Assembly (NCBI RefSeq): GCF_031877795.1
Contig: NC_133931.1
Coordinates: 128,626,621 to 128,690,620 of the forward strand
Direction of reading: 5' to 3'
DNA: 64,000 nt
Source of the DNA: Strix aluco
Lineage: Eukaryota > Chordata > Aves > Strigiformes > Strigidae
Shown: piece after piece, positions 13,301-28,300 of the stretch
Layout: each line of letters begins with the position of its first letter
How positions within the stretch are numbered: position 1 is the stretch's first letter
The notes under the pieces: model-generated
What the model was told of the DNA's origin: nothing
Databases searched by the model: none
The model's input: only the letters and a program-made list of their open reading frames with translations
Program-made: the position numbers and the translations under genes

Positions 13301-16300
13301 AATGTGGTATGCTGAGTTTTAACTGGGGTAATTGCACAGAAGTGTGCTTGATTTTTTTTTTTTTTTTGCATACAGAGATGAAAAAATGCTTGGGAAGGAG
13401 GGGAAGAATTGTCAGAAAGATAAATGTTGATGTTGGAGTCTAACAAGTTGAATATATTCATATTTTTCAGTAAACTTTGAGGCTTTAATTGTTGCCATAG
13501 CTGTAGTAGCTGGACTCATTCTGGTGTCTGTAGCAGTCTGTTGCTGTTACTGCTGTTACTGCAGAAGGCGTTCCAGGAGGTAAATACATCTATTTGTTTT
13601 CTTTATTAACTTCGGGTGCTGGTCTTCCATACCTACCTACAATTTTTACTCTCCAGTATACTAAGAAGCTTTAAATTTGGAAGCAGTTTTGGTCACTTTG
13701 CTGTATTTGTTTGAGAAAGACAACAAAAAAGAGGTGTTCAGTGACAGGCAGTATAACTGGAAATGCTGGAATGGCATTGAAATGATGTTATTAAAGAACA
13801 CATCTATGATGCTATAACTACATAAGCTATTGCTTTACACGTCTACATTTTATACTTCCTTGTTAAGACTGGACATGAAATATTTCCATGGCCACATAAA
13901 TACTTGCTACTTGTGGTAACAGAACAAGTAATGTCTTTCAAGGCAAGCTCATGGTACAGCAAAAAGGGAACAGGTGGGTAACAAGTAACTGAGGAACAGT
14001 GTCCTACAGCACTTGGTATCCATGCTTCAGAATTTGCTCTAGGATCTGTCAGCAGTCAGTATCTAAGTAATTAGCTGTCTTTGCCAATTCAACAAAATAT
14101 TCTAAGTGTGAGATGATGCTTTTTTACTCTAAGATACTAAGAATGACTTGTTTTCAAGTAAAGTAATACTGCAAAAATTAAATGTTCTTTAGACCTTGGA
14201 GGATGTGTAAAACTTATCTTACTGGTGTATTTCTCTCATTGGCTAATATCCTTCAAAAGGAGGAAAATAGTTGATGAGTAGCTAAAATAGGTAAGTCAGT
14301 GCTGCCATGTGAAGTGACCAGTGCTTATTCCCTAGTGAAATGCCTGGAAAGCTTTGTTTATCGGGACAGCACAATATGCTTCCTTCTATTACTGACGTTT
14401 TAGAGTTCAGGTTTCCAGTCAGTGTAGTTTCAGCTAGCTCTGTTCCTTTTGTCCTTCAGTAGTTCTCACGTGAACAAAATGTGGACCTTATTTCTTGATC
14501 TAATATAATTTCTGTACTATTTCACATATCTGTAATTCATTGTTCTTGTTTGAGGGTCAGTGTTTTTAATGCAGCTGTACAGTGTTTAGTACTGACCTTC
14601 AAGCCAGAGAAATATGGTACACTTGTGGTTTTAAAGAAAAGAGAAAATAATTGTCAATAACATGTCACTCCCTCCTCTTTTCCCCGAGGAAAATACTTGC
14701 ACCTGTTCTGCTGGTAGATTGGTCTACCAAATCTGTCCTAGTGCACAAAGTGATAACTCTTTAGCCCTGTGCTGATAAGCCCTGCCTGAAGATGTATAGA
14801 ACTGTTTTAGATTTTATGTAAGATCTGTCGATGTCCTCCGCAGAAGAACTGAGTAGGCCCCTGTGGCTGATATGCCAACAAATAAAGCTTGATTCCTGTG
14901 AAAAGGGAGATCTGTGCCAGACTTCAGTTTTAGTAGCTAAGTTGTCAATCAGTACTGTAGCATCTAATTCTAAAAATAGAGGGTTAGTTGAGAGTCATCT
15001 TATGCCAGGACTCCAAAAGTGTCAGGCTTAATCTTCTGACACTTAGAGGATTTAAAGGTCTTGTCAGAGTGGGGTCCAGCTTATTTTGGGAGGATTCAAA
15101 ATGTATTATTACACAGAAGCCTGATATATTGCTGGCTTTAAATCCACTGAGTCTCAGCAGGAATTCTTTTGCTCTCTGCTTCCTCAGTTTTGGGGACTCC
15201 TCTTCCACAAAAGAAACTTTTTTTTAATGAATTGGAAGAAGGAAAATGTGTAGAAATGTAGTATTAGATCTGTTTTACTGACTTCTTAGATGTGTCATCT
15301 TAGGTGTAACCTTGTTTTGCAGCAATGTCAGTATTCCTTCTGAGTTTTTAAGCTATGGGGTTTCAATGTTTAAGAAGCCATTACTTATATTTTCCTTGAA
15401 CACAGAGAATACTTAGGTGCACTAATTCCCACATCAGTAATGTAGCTGGCTCACCTGAGTCCATCCCTACTACAGGAATCCTAGGACTATTGGTGCGTTG
15501 TTTCAGTTCCAACACAGGATAAAAATAATGGGCTTTAAGAGTCTGGTATTAATGACACTATATTAAATAAACTCTCTTGAACTTCTTCAGTTTAACAACC
15601 ACTTTTTTATTTGTACAGTTTCAGACTTTCTGAATTTTGAAGAAAAATTGAATTCCTTCAAAGTGTCTAGAAAACAGAAGATATTTAATGCTTTTTTATT
15701 TACAGGGCAGAAATGTATTTTCTGAATCCTATAGTTTTATTTTTTGCAACACCAGTGTGAAGTGAGACTATTACATAGTTTTAAGACACTGGGGTCTTTA
15801 GCAAAGTAATTTTACAGAAAGGTGCCCAAGAATGGGAGCTTCTAGTCTTCCTGGACATGCTAATATGGGGAATTGATTAGTTTTACAAAAGGGTCTAATG
15901 TTGTTTTCCAATAGAGGTGACTTGTTGCATCTGTTTCCTGCTGCTACACTCCCCCAAGATTTTTCTAATTCTTTATGTGGAAACAAGAAAGGAGGAACTA
16001 GAAGATTACATGGATTCTGAATTACTGGGTTGTATTTGAATGACTAAGATGTTCAAAGAGATGTATGGACTGATTGAGCAGATGGAAAACTTGAGTTCAG
16101 ATTCCCAGTTCTTGTGTCTCTGAATTGTGTGTTACAACAGTTGACATGCTGTAATTAACCACTGGATGTCACTCTTGCTTTACTTGTATGTTGCTTGCTG
16201 CAGATGTGTGGTACTACAACTGTTCATTTCTCTATTAGCAGGTGTATTCATATTGTAAATATTCATATCAAACACCTTCAGATAGTGCATTCAGTTTTGA

Positions 16301-19300
16301 AAAATTATTAGCACCTGGGGAAGCATGGCGGGTGTCCATTCACTGATTCTGAAGAATCGCTATTAATTCTGTCAGAAAAAAATAACAAATATTGTTTGGC
16401 ATTTGCTTTAGAGTTCTACCATTCTTATGTAGTCTATCTAATGGTTAAGTGAAGCTGAGCTTTCTCCAAGGTAGGTCACAAAGCTTAAGTCCCTGCGTTC
16501 AGCAGAGCATATCTGCACATGCACAGCTCAGATGTACCGTGTAGGCTCAGCATTTCCTGGAATCGCACAGCTGATGCACTCAGGTAAATCCTTGCTCATT
16601 CCAGAACAGGGAAGGCAGCTGCCAAGACAATTCATGCAGACTGCTTTCCTGGAGGCAGCTTGAGATTGGATAGCGATTGTTGTTGGAAAGATAAATTGTT
16701 CTGGCATCAAAGGCTTATGAACCATCAGTCTTCTTCCAGGGGGTGAGAATGGACTTAACCGTGCCTGCGCAGTACACTTACTCTGAAATGGGGTGTGACA
16801 CTGGGGAAAATGGCAAGTAGGAATCCTGCTTCTGCAACAGTCTGCAACCTGTTCCTAAGAGGCTTTAAATTGTTCTGTGGAGTCTCAAGGGCACATTACT
16901 GCAGTGAGTGAAGCATTTGGGTATTATAAAATGTAAAAGGGCAATTCTACAAATTTGTCAATTATACTTATTCAGCAATGAAATTTTACATGGCTGTGAA
17001 GAAGTATCTTGGGTCAGACTAGAAATTCTTTTTGAAAATAAGTCAAATGACTAAACAGTGATTGCCTAGCAGTGAAATTGCTTTTTCTTCCTCTTATGCT
17101 TTCCTTCACTCCTTATTTTTGTAGTAGTCCAGGTGATGAAGAAGAACGGTTAGCTAGGAAGAGAGAGGAACGAAGGCTGCAGTCTCTTCAGAGGTAAGTC
17201 TTGACAGCTTGATATATAGTTATATGCTTCCTGGTGATACAGGATTATTTTGCCCTTCGAAGGAATGCATGGAGTACTAAACAAAGAGGCATTGTGGAGT
17301 TAGGCATGACAGTGTCAGGTTCTTACAAGACAGGCCTTACTGTGAGATTTGTGAACCTGATTAGGACCCTGTATTTCCATGAGTGAACAGAGAGTGAACA
17401 GGATGATGCTCCCCCTGGCAGGTACCATGAGTGTTCTGTGCCAGCCAAGAGCAAACAGGAAGGATGGTCAGGAGTCTTGCCTAGTCTCTCCTGGACTGAT
17501 GCTTGTCTGTGGCATGACTTAATGCCAAAGTGAGGCTGGGATTCAGAGGGAAAAACCACTTTTTGGATTCATTTGGTAACTGGTTCTTTTTCTTTTAAAA
17601 TCTGGCTGGGAAGGGTAGAGAAGTTGATGAGATACCTATTAGAAATTTTGCTCAGGAAATGGAAAACTTTGGCTCAGCTCTCACTTCAGACTTAATTCCA
17701 TATTTCTGTCCTTTCTATTAAAGCTGTAGCACTGTGTGGAAAAGTGCAAGAGTCAGCAGTGATACAGTGCTGCTCAGTGAGAACAGCATTCCTTCGGATC
17801 TGGGTGTTTATGGCTTAGTTCTCCAGTGACTCTTCATGGTTTTTATATTATTCTTTAGATAAACAATTTTTGTAGGTAGGACCGTGATACCTGGTACAAG
17901 CCCAGTGTGCCTTTTGAATCATACTTCATTTCATGGTCTTTATTTTGGAGATTCACAGTGGATTAGCTTCAGCAAGACAAGAGGGGAGTCCTAACCAAAC
18001 TAATTCTAGTCTTGGAGCTGTCAGGTGTGGGTTTGAACCCCCACAGACTGACAAGGAAATTGATCTTGGATTTGCCACTTCATGGTTATGTTCTCTAAAT
18101 ACTCGGCTGCCAAGTAACAGGTGGGCACCTTCACTGCCTTGCTGATGCCTGCTGTTTTCTGGTGAACTCTGATTGTTTACATGAGCAGGGGCTGCAGGGA
18201 GCAAGGCATACTTCCAGATGAGACCCCCTGTGGAGCCTTTGCACGAAGGCATTAAGTTTCTCTATTACAAATGTGCATAAGACAACAAGGCAGTTAGGCG
18301 GATGTGCTTGGTTTGCTCAAACATGTTACGTTTCTGACTGGGCACAAAAGTGGGAGCCAATAAGGTTCTCTTACAGATGTACCTGCTGTCACTCATATCT
18401 CTGGCAGGAGCTGGGACAATCGCTCCATGCAAATCTGTTTTGTGGTTCTGAACTGCCAGGTTATATAAGCAAATACAGCAACTGTTTGCCCTGAATCTGA
18501 CAATGGTTACTGCTCTGAAGTAGGCACTGTGATATCAGGAGGCAGAATAGATTCTGTTGTAATGGCTCACATTGATGTGTCCTTCAGCGTTATATAAAAT
18601 TCCAAACCTTGTTGGCAATAGAATGAATTGGAATAGGATACAATGGGGACATTTGACAAAGAGTTTCTCAGAGCTTGACTCAGTGCAAAGCTTGAATGGT
18701 TAGTTTTGGTTTTGTGATTTTGATTTTTTTTTTTTGAGCTATTACATACTGGCATTTTAATATATCTATTTTAGTTTTCTACTAGCTCTATAATACAGTT
18801 TAGTAGCTTTTAAACTTTCCAAATTTAAACTTACCAAATTGTCTTTGTTCTACACATTAATGGAACAGACTTACTGTTGAAGTAATGTCTATTCTGCATT
18901 TGTACTTGTTTAGGAAAGTATAAGCTTAAAAGTAACTTTCTGTGGAGGGAAGATGGGAATTATATGTCTCCTAGTGTAGTTGAGTTAAAACTAGTGTTTT
19001 GAAAAAATATATGGGTGTAATGGTGGCACTAATTTAACCATTTGTGTTTAAAGGCATTCTACTTCTGTTGTAACTGCAAGCTGCTGATGCAAAGAGCGTT
19101 CTTACTTTTCATTCTTGTTCAAGGCACAACATTCCTTAGCTCTGTGCTCTGCCAAATGTATTTTGCAGAGAGCTATTCACATTTCTGTGAAGTTTTTGAG
19201 GGTTTTTTTATTCCGTTGTGTGAGTTCAGTGAACAGTCTCGGCATGTATCCATAAGATTGCTGGGATCAACAGGATGTAAGGACAGCATGAATCCAGGGA

Positions 19301-22300
19301 TGGGAGAAAAGCAAGGAAAGTGTTTATTTGGGGACAGAGTAGAAAGTGGTACTTCCCCTTTCACCATTGCAAGGTAGTGTCAAACTTTATCCAAGAAGAG
19401 AATGAATGCAAATTTGTTTTTCATAAACATCTTGATTTGTGAGCTGAAAGTGTCATACTTGAATGTGCACAGAAGGATGAGAAATAGGTGGGCAGTTTAG
19501 GAAATATGCTCACACATAGTTATACCACACATTTTTCTCAGATAAGTGATGTTCAAGACTTGCAATGGATCAGGAAAAAGGGAAATTTTTCACCTGTTAA
19601 TCCACTGCTAACTAGTCACAGCACAAGAGGCAGAGTGCTAGTGTGAAGGTGATGTTTCTCCTGTAATGCTTTAGAAGAGAACAATAACATTATTATGCTA
19701 CATTGTTCAGTTAAATCAACACTTACCTATGTTTATTTTAAAGGAAAGGCTCATGACCAGGTGCATAGGGGATGATTGTGTACCATAACCTTTCTACTGT
19801 GATTTGTGTATCCACTTTAAATTCTTGGTGCAGTTAATCTGAAGGAAGTCTGATACTTCTGGAGTACAGTGTTTGCTGTGCGTACACAGAGCAAGTGGTG
19901 TTGCACGGGGCAATTAGCAACGCAGAGGTAAGACCAACTCCATTCCTGAATTAAGCCTAGGAACAAGGATTGCTGGCAACAGACCGCTCTGCCAGAATGA
20001 TTGCTGCAGCCTTAGAGCAGCAGTCCTCTTTCCTAGCTTGTCTCAGGAGTGTGTCTGTGAAACAGGGAAACTTCTAATTGCAGGAGAGAGCAGCAACCCT
20101 GGGGTATTTCGCGTGTTCTGAACATGCGTACCTACTGTTTGTGTGGCTGGGAGGTCATGGGAAAACATGAGGAGTAGGCCGCTTCCAGCAATCAGTACAC
20201 CTCGCCCTACCTATTTCTTGCTTCCTGTAAGTCCTTAGGAGGATGAATTGCTAGTAGCAGGCTGTAGAACAGATTAATAGTCTCAGCAAGCCATTTCTGA
20301 TGAGCGAACTGCAGAGGAAAACACTGTATTGTATTGTGTAGTCTTTTCTTTCTACAACCTGTTGAGATTTTCACATAGCTTATGTAAATAGCTGGATAAA
20401 TATTTAGATAAGTAGCATGGGAGGAAAATAGACACAGCATTGACCTCATGTCTGTTTGTTTTCCTGTATATTTCTTTTTGTGGGATACAGCTACTTCATG
20501 ACCCCTACTACTGTACTGTTTTGGGGCCCCCAATATAAGAAGGACAGGATCAGTTGGAGCGGGTCCAGAGGAGGGCCATGAGGATGATCAGGGGGCTGGA
20601 GCCACCTCCCTTATGAGGACAGGCTGAGAGAGTTGGGGTTGTTCAGCCTGGAGAAGAAAAGGCTCTGGGGAGACATTGTAGCGGCCTTCCAGTACTTAAA
20701 GGGGCTACAGGAAAGATGGGGAGGGACTTTTTATCAGGGAGTGTAGTGATAGGACGAGGGGTAATGGTTTTAAACTGAAAGGGGGTAGATTTAGTTTAGA
20801 TATAAGGAAGAAATTCTTTCCTGTGAGGGTGGTGAGACACTGGAACAGGTTGCCCAGAGAAGCTGTGGCTGCCCCCTCCCTGGAAGTGTTCTATGCCAGG
20901 TTGGACGGGGCTCTGAGCAACCTGGTCTAGTGGAAGGTGTCCCTGCCCATGGAGGGGGGTTGGAACGAGATGATCTTTAAGGTCCCTTCCAACCCAAACC
21001 ATTCTGTAAGTCTATATACAGCTGTTCAGATCAGTTGGCAACACAGGAACCACAGAATTAGCCTGAGCTTCATTTTGTGATTCTGTTACTGAATGGTAAA
21101 AACAAAGGAAGGAGGCCAAAGTTGCATAGTGCATGATTTTTATTTTGCAAGCTTCAAGATAATTGCGGCATCTAGTATTTTCTGGCTCTTCAGGTACACA
21201 GTAAAAGTCTGCTTTTAAGTTTTTAAGATTTGTGTTAAGTATCTGTAAAACTGAATTTTAGGAAGTGTCTTTCTGGAATACCTAGATGGCTGTTAGAATG
21301 AAGAGTAAGGGTAATGACATTGGCCCTGGACTTGTCTTCACAAGAAGAAAACTAACTGTCACTTCACTGAGAAGGTTGAAAATCACTGCTGATATGTAGA
21401 GTTTGCATTCATAGTGAGTGGAAGGAAACCTGGAGTTCAGTTTTTGACTAATATTGAAGGAAAACAGGTATCTTATTGGATAGCTGTAGTCCTTTATTTG
21501 ACTTCATGTCATCTCTAACATGAAAAATCATTTTTAAACATAGCATCAAATAGTGAGTCTTTCTGTACGCTCATTTAGTTATTTGCAGCTGCAAATACAT
21601 GGTACTTTTATATGTTAGATTTATATAACTTATAAACCATGATTTATATGTTATAAGTTTATAAACCAATGAAAAGCAATGAGATCTTGAATGAGAGACT
21701 GCCAAGTATAACTTGGTCGTGTACTGGTATGGGAGAACAAAAGCGGGGGGGCAGGGAAAGAAAGGAATGCAGTTCATTTGTGAAGAACCAAGTATGGGAA
21801 ATTATGATGTGAATTGTTAGTATTAGGAAAAATATCTTCTCAGCTTACAGCAGTAGGGACAGCATGCAGAAGATGAAGTAATAGCAGTAGTATTAAGAAA
21901 CAGAATCAACTCGGAATACCGTAAAGTGTCTTCAGTTGATCATAAAGTAAGATGTGAACGGTGCAGTAAGCCACCTCTGGGTGGCTGTTTCAGTGACTGC
22001 CTGTTCAGAATTGCATCTGATTCTTCTCAGTTGATGTATACCTAAGCCTTATTTACTGTACAAGGATTTAGTCATGGGTGATATGATAGAGTTGTGGCTG
22101 CCAGTTGAAGTTGCACAAATATTAATAGTTTTACCCTTCAAACTTAAACAGTGTAAGGATTTTAGATGTTTGGTTTGTTTTGAATAGCCTAGGGAAGTAT
22201 CCTGAAGTGTTTTTGAGGTTTAAAGCCTACACAGCCTGATTTTCCCACCCCGCCTTCTCATGCAGATATTTAGTGTTTTCTGTGTTCAGGGCAGACTCTG

Positions 22301-25300
22301 ACTGGCTTCTGAAGTACTGAGATTTCAGTTGAAATTGTAGCAGTGAGTCTCCATTATTTCAGACGAGGTGTGCAAAACAGTGAAGAACATGCCATTGGTA
22401 CCACCAGTACAAAACCTGGTTTGAGGTCACATGATATCACATGGAAACTATACAGAAATAGGTCTGGCTTTATACCGGAGAAGGCTTCTTTAAGGAGAAT
22501 ATTTCCATTCTCTTTGAGATCCCTTGCCTCATATAATGCGTTCCTCTTCTGCAACACTGAAAGCAGGAATCCTGTGGTTAGGTTAGCCTCTGTAGGTAAA
22601 CTTGACTCTTCTTCCTGTTCTCTTAAACTTTGCAGTCCTGACTTTCTTCCTCTACATGAATTTCATTTCATCACACTGATTCCCCAGTTCCATCTCCTCC
22701 TCCTCCTCCTCCTGCAGTTTGTCCAGGTTGCTTTGTTTCCTATGCTGTCCGGGCTGAATAGTGGAAAGAGATTTAAGGGAGATGGGTATCTCTGGGAGAT
22801 AGTAGTGGAAGGTTTTGAGTCAGTCTGTCGTATTTGGTTTTCTCATCATGCTTTATCTGCACGCTCTCCAGAAGTGGGGTTGCAGGGAAAGGCCAGGTCA
22901 GCCCTGCAGCTCTGTAGGAAGCAGGATAATTGCTTCTGAGGACACACAGGATCTGATTAGTAGTAGGAATTGTTTGGAGGTGGAATATGCATAGGGCAGA
23001 TGGGATCTTTGGTGAATTAGGCTGTCAGTGCTTAACAGCTTTCTGCTGAATATGTGCAAATTAGAATAGGGCGGAAGTCACAACTTGTCTAAATGGGTTG
23101 AATTTTGATGGGGCAACAAACTGTATTTTTTTTTTGGTAGAACAACATCGTTTTGCCAAATTCTATGTCTTTTTCTCAAAATACATAGGTCCTGAATTAT
23201 CCTAGTGAAGCAGTTGTGCGGGAGGTTTTTGTTTGTTTTTTTTACACTAAGCAAAATAGATACTCCTTTTAAAGTATAGGGAAATCATCTGAGGAATGAT
23301 GGAACAATTTCCATTTAAACTTCCTTCATTCCCCCCCACCTTTGCAAAAGGGAGAGGAGGAAGGGGAAGAAGAAATTGACTTGTCAGACACTTGGTTTAT
23401 GTGAATAATTAAAGTTTGGCAATATTTTAATTTATTCTCTGCATGGATTCCATGCTGGATTTTAGAAACTAGTCGTTTTCACTTTTATTTAAGCAGTACA
23501 GCAAGTATGAGTAATACACCTTTTATCTTTTTAGAATTATTATATTGAATTGGGATTCTGAAGTGCACTGTAATCACAGCTAAATTTTACAATTATGCTC
23601 CCTGATGGAAAGTATTAAGGAGTCTTTGAATGTTGCACCTTGCTTCTCATGTATAGACGAATACCTCCGTGTGTGTATGTGTACATATATGTGGATTCAT
23701 TACTTCTATATAGAAAAAACAATTTTCTTTATAGTTGCAAATATATCTTATTTTGATGTTATTGATTAGTGAGAAGTTATAGGGAATCTTACAGATACAT
23801 CAAGTGTATATAGAAAGATAATATATATAACTGATAAATGTTATTTTTTTGAAATTTGTAACTGCATACTAATTTAAAAAATGCTGTCATCTTTCAGATG
23901 TAATTACCATATTTTGCTTATAGCTCAAAACAGTCTGAGTGTTCTGATGCTTTTATTTATTGCAGGAAACATGAAAGAAAACTGAAGCATGATGAAATAC
24001 GCAAGAAGTATGGTATGTGGTAATCTTTTTTGATAATTATTTTCTGAATTGATTCCCTTTTTCCTGATTATTAAATTCACACCAGAAACAAGCTGCTTTA
24101 TGAGCAGCAGAAGGAATCAAGCCCAGTTTCCTACTGATGCATGTCTTCTGTCACCTGAACACCTGATCTCATCACTATTATTCTCCTGTTCTCTTCCTGC
24201 ACTGACTGTCCCACTGCGCAAGAGACAATGTGCTGGATGGGGTGTTGGCTTGGGAGGGCAATTTAAATATACTGATTGAAATTAAGTAGTTCTTTCTATC
24301 TCTTCCCAAGTAAGAGTACTGTTTTGGGGGGATTTTTTGTTTGTTCTTGAACATGACAAACCAATCTAGTTGAAATTGGCTAGTAGACTCAATGGTTATT
24401 GAAGGAGGATAAACTGACTAGCAGATATCAAGCTTAAACAAGGATGGAGTATGCAGCCTAATGTAGGGGTTAAAACTGTTGTTTTTTCTTTGTTTTTAAG
24501 TGGAGTTGTAGTCCAGAAGGAGAAGAATATCACAAGACTAGGACCTGCTGTGTTGTATAGGTGGCTCTTATTATCTAGGCTTGTCGGTGCTTGCACTTTT
24601 CAATTGATTTGTTCATAGGGTTAATAATACTGTGTATTGAGAGTCAGATATGCTAAAACTATGCTGCACTTTTTATTATGCTAATTGCACGAATGTCAGA
24701 GAAGGTGATTCTAGGGGTTTGAACAGTCACTCAAAACTGTTAATTTTCATCCTCTTGTTAAACTGATTGGCAGTCTGGGAATGCCTTCATGAATCTGCAG
24801 CCTGCCCTTTGGCTGATGCAGAAGTGATACAGACAATCCCTATAGGGAATTCTCTGCCTGGGGAGTGTTTGCAAAAGTATGCTCCTTTGCTGGAATGGAG
24901 GAAAAATTCACTGTGAAGCTTGAGCTTCGGGAGGAAGAATGTTGTAGAAACTAGAAGTAATTTTTGTTGAACTTCAGTCCTGTGGTATTTTATAGGATAA
25001 TTGACCCTGTATCCCAACCACAATTCAGTTTCAAGAGGTTTGAGTGGTTGACAACAATAGTCCAGATTTAAAAAAAAACAACAATCCAAGCAGCATCATA
25101 AAACACACACTTTTTGTGTTTGCTTCTCCTTAGAAGAGACCTTAGAGTCAGTTTCAACAAGGCTGAATCATTGGGATAGATCTGGTGAAGAACTTAAGAC
25201 AATGGCTATGTCTCCAAAATAACACGGCAGCAATCTACACAGATACACATATAACTCTTTCATCTCCTGGAGGCAGTGCAGCAAAGAAGAGTGAACAAGG

Positions 25301-28300
25301 TCCTGAATTCAGTATAGAAGTTAGTGTATCAAAGCACTGCATTGGGGTTAAATGATGTTTCAAAAGGCTGTGTTGTTATATTCTGCTTGTGAAACTAGTT
25401 TACCTGTCTGTTTCTGGATGGTTCTACATTTTAGTGAAGACAGTTCTCTCAGTGCTTAACTTTCAGACCTTTGCGGAATGCTTTGTTGGATCTTGTTGGA
25501 GTACTTTAGTTTCCTGAGGAAAGTAATTGTATAATTACGTGCCTCCGGAATACATCCACCAAATTCAGCAAATCTTGCTGGTAGCTATACTATGCACACA
25601 GAATCACAGAATCAACTAGGTTGGAAAGGACCTTGAAGATCATCTAGTCCAACCATTAACCAAACACTGCCAGTTCCCATCTACACCATATCTCTCAGCG
25701 CTATGTCGACCCTACTCTTAAACACCTCCAGGGATGGGGACTCCACCACCTCCCTGGGCAATCCATTCCACTGCCTAATAACCCGTTCTGTAAAGAAATA
25801 CTTCCTGACATCTAGTCTAAACCTTCCCTGGCACAACTTGAGGCCATTCCCTCTTGTCCTGTCGCTTGTTACTTGGTTAAAGAGGCGCATCCCCAGCTCT
25901 CTGCAACCTCTTTTCAGACAGCTGTAGAGGGCGATGAGGTCTCCCCTCAGCCTCCTCTTCTCCAGACTAAACAACCCCAGTTCCCTCAGCCGCTCCTCGC
26001 ACGACATGTGCTCCAGACCCTTCACCAGCTTCGTTGCCCTTCTCTGGACACGCTCGAGTAATTCAATGTCCTTTTTGTAGTGAGGGGCCCAAAACTGAAC
26101 ACAGGAATCGAGGTGCGGCCTCATCAGTGCCGAGTACAGGGGTAAGATCACTTCCCTGTCCCTGCTGGCCACGCTATTTCTGATACAAGCCAGGATGCCG
26201 TTGGCTTTCTTGGCCACCTGGGCACACTGCTGGCTCATGTTCAGCTGGCTGTCAATCCACAGCCCCAGGTCCCTCTCTGACTGGCAGCTCTCCAGCCACT
26301 CCTCCCTAAGCCTGTAGCGCTGCTGGGGGTTGTTGTGGCCCAAGTGCAGCACCCGGCATTTGGCCTTATTGAAACTCCTACAGTTGGCCTTAGCCCATCG
26401 CTCCAGCCTGTCCAGGTCTCTCTGCAGAGCCTCCCTACCCTCGAGCAGATCAACACTCCCACCCAACTTGGTGTCATCTGCAAACTTACTGAGGGTACAT
26501 TCGATCCCCTCATCTAGATCATTAATAAAGATGTTAAACAGGAGTGGCCCCAAAACCGAGCCCTGGGGGACACCACTCGTGACCGGCCGCCAACCAGATT
26601 TAACTCCATTCACTACAACTCTCTGGGCCCGGCCATCCAGCCAGTTTTTTACCCAGCAAAGCGTGCGATCATCTAAGCCTCGAGCAGCCAGTACACAGTT
26701 GTATGAGAGCTAGTGTCATTTTGCCTCCACTTGGAGCATGTTAGTCTATCAGTGACTTAATTAGAAACAAGTTCATACATTCATTGTGTTAATGGAAGGT
26801 GTACCTTCTTATAAGGAGTCAGGTGTATTCACTTCTTCATGTAGTTGTGTTTTGCAATGCAGTTTACCTGCAAAAGATCATAATTCAACTATAAAACTTA
26901 AATTTCAATAGCAAACTTCTATGTAAAATTTATTTATGTCAGCTTTGCTTTATTGCATATGCTAAGATTAATTTATATTATCAGATGTATCAATTTGAGG
27001 CCTGGATTCACATAATTTGGTTTTGCCCTAAAGAAAATCGTAACTCTTACATGAGTAGTTGGCACATTTTGAAAGGATGTACATAACTGAGGGAAAATGA
27101 AAGACAAAATATGTATAAATTCTGAAATCCCTAAATATTATTGCTGATATATATAGTGTATGTTCTGATAACATGCAGACAAATGATTGTCAAAATAATT
27201 CAGTGAGACATAATAGAGTAGGTCTTGCTATAGCCTTGGATCTTCTGTCTTTGTTTTTCACTGTCTAGTAAATACCTATGTTAGCATAATAAACATAATC
27301 TTATAAAAATTGCTGCAAATAATTATGGAGACACTAGGTTATTTTACACTTTTACGCATTTCAGAGAGAATTCTCAGTTAACTAGGCATGGATGAGTGGC
27401 AGAATGACAATGACTTTGTTAACCTGACTGTAGATTAAGATGATCATGCCTGAAATTTCAGTATTTGGTTGGCTTTAAGGGAATGCCTTTTCCCATTTCA
27501 TCCACCAGCTTTCCTTGCCCCATTTAAATGGTAATTACACATTTATAATGCATTGCAGGTGTCACTCTAGCCACAGTCCTTTGGGAGCATTGGAAGCAAT
27601 AGAGAGCTTTAGCAACCAGGAATACACACTTTGAATTGTTTCTTTGTTGCACAATTTTACAGTATTTTTCATTTGCTCACATATATGAATGCAGTATGAT
27701 TACACAAATTATATGTTGACTGTTAGAAAATTTTAAAGTAGAATTCAGAGCACTTTGCAGCTTGTGTAGTATACAAAGGAACTACAATTTAATTGCTGCT
27801 GCATTTGCTGCTATTGTATGTTCAGTATAGCATTAGTGAGAAGCTGCTTTATTATTTATTTCAGGATTTTGCCTGGTATTAGTGGAAGGATTCTTTCTCT
27901 TCATTTTTACAAAATTATTGCCTTTCATGATTTTAGGCTTCCACACCACTCCAGTTCTGCAAATGTTTTGATCAGCTAATTTAATGATATGTAATCCTAT
28001 CTCCTTTATTTTATGTGAGACGTTGATTTTTATATTCAGTAGTTTGTCACAGTAAATGTTCCTTCTGTTCAAGATAGATACTTTGTCTTGACCTTCTTTA
28101 GTGTTCTGAATGCAAATTAGGGAAACCTTGTATTGGTATACACTTAAAGCGATTTAGTTAAGAATAGAGTTGTTAATCTGGGGGTTAAAAATAAAGAGGA
28201 AAAGTGTAATAAGGGGTGAAGACATGCAGCAAACGAGTTCTTTTTTTTGTGGCATATATAATCTCTTGTAAGTATTTTACTTGTTAATTTTAGTTTTGGG

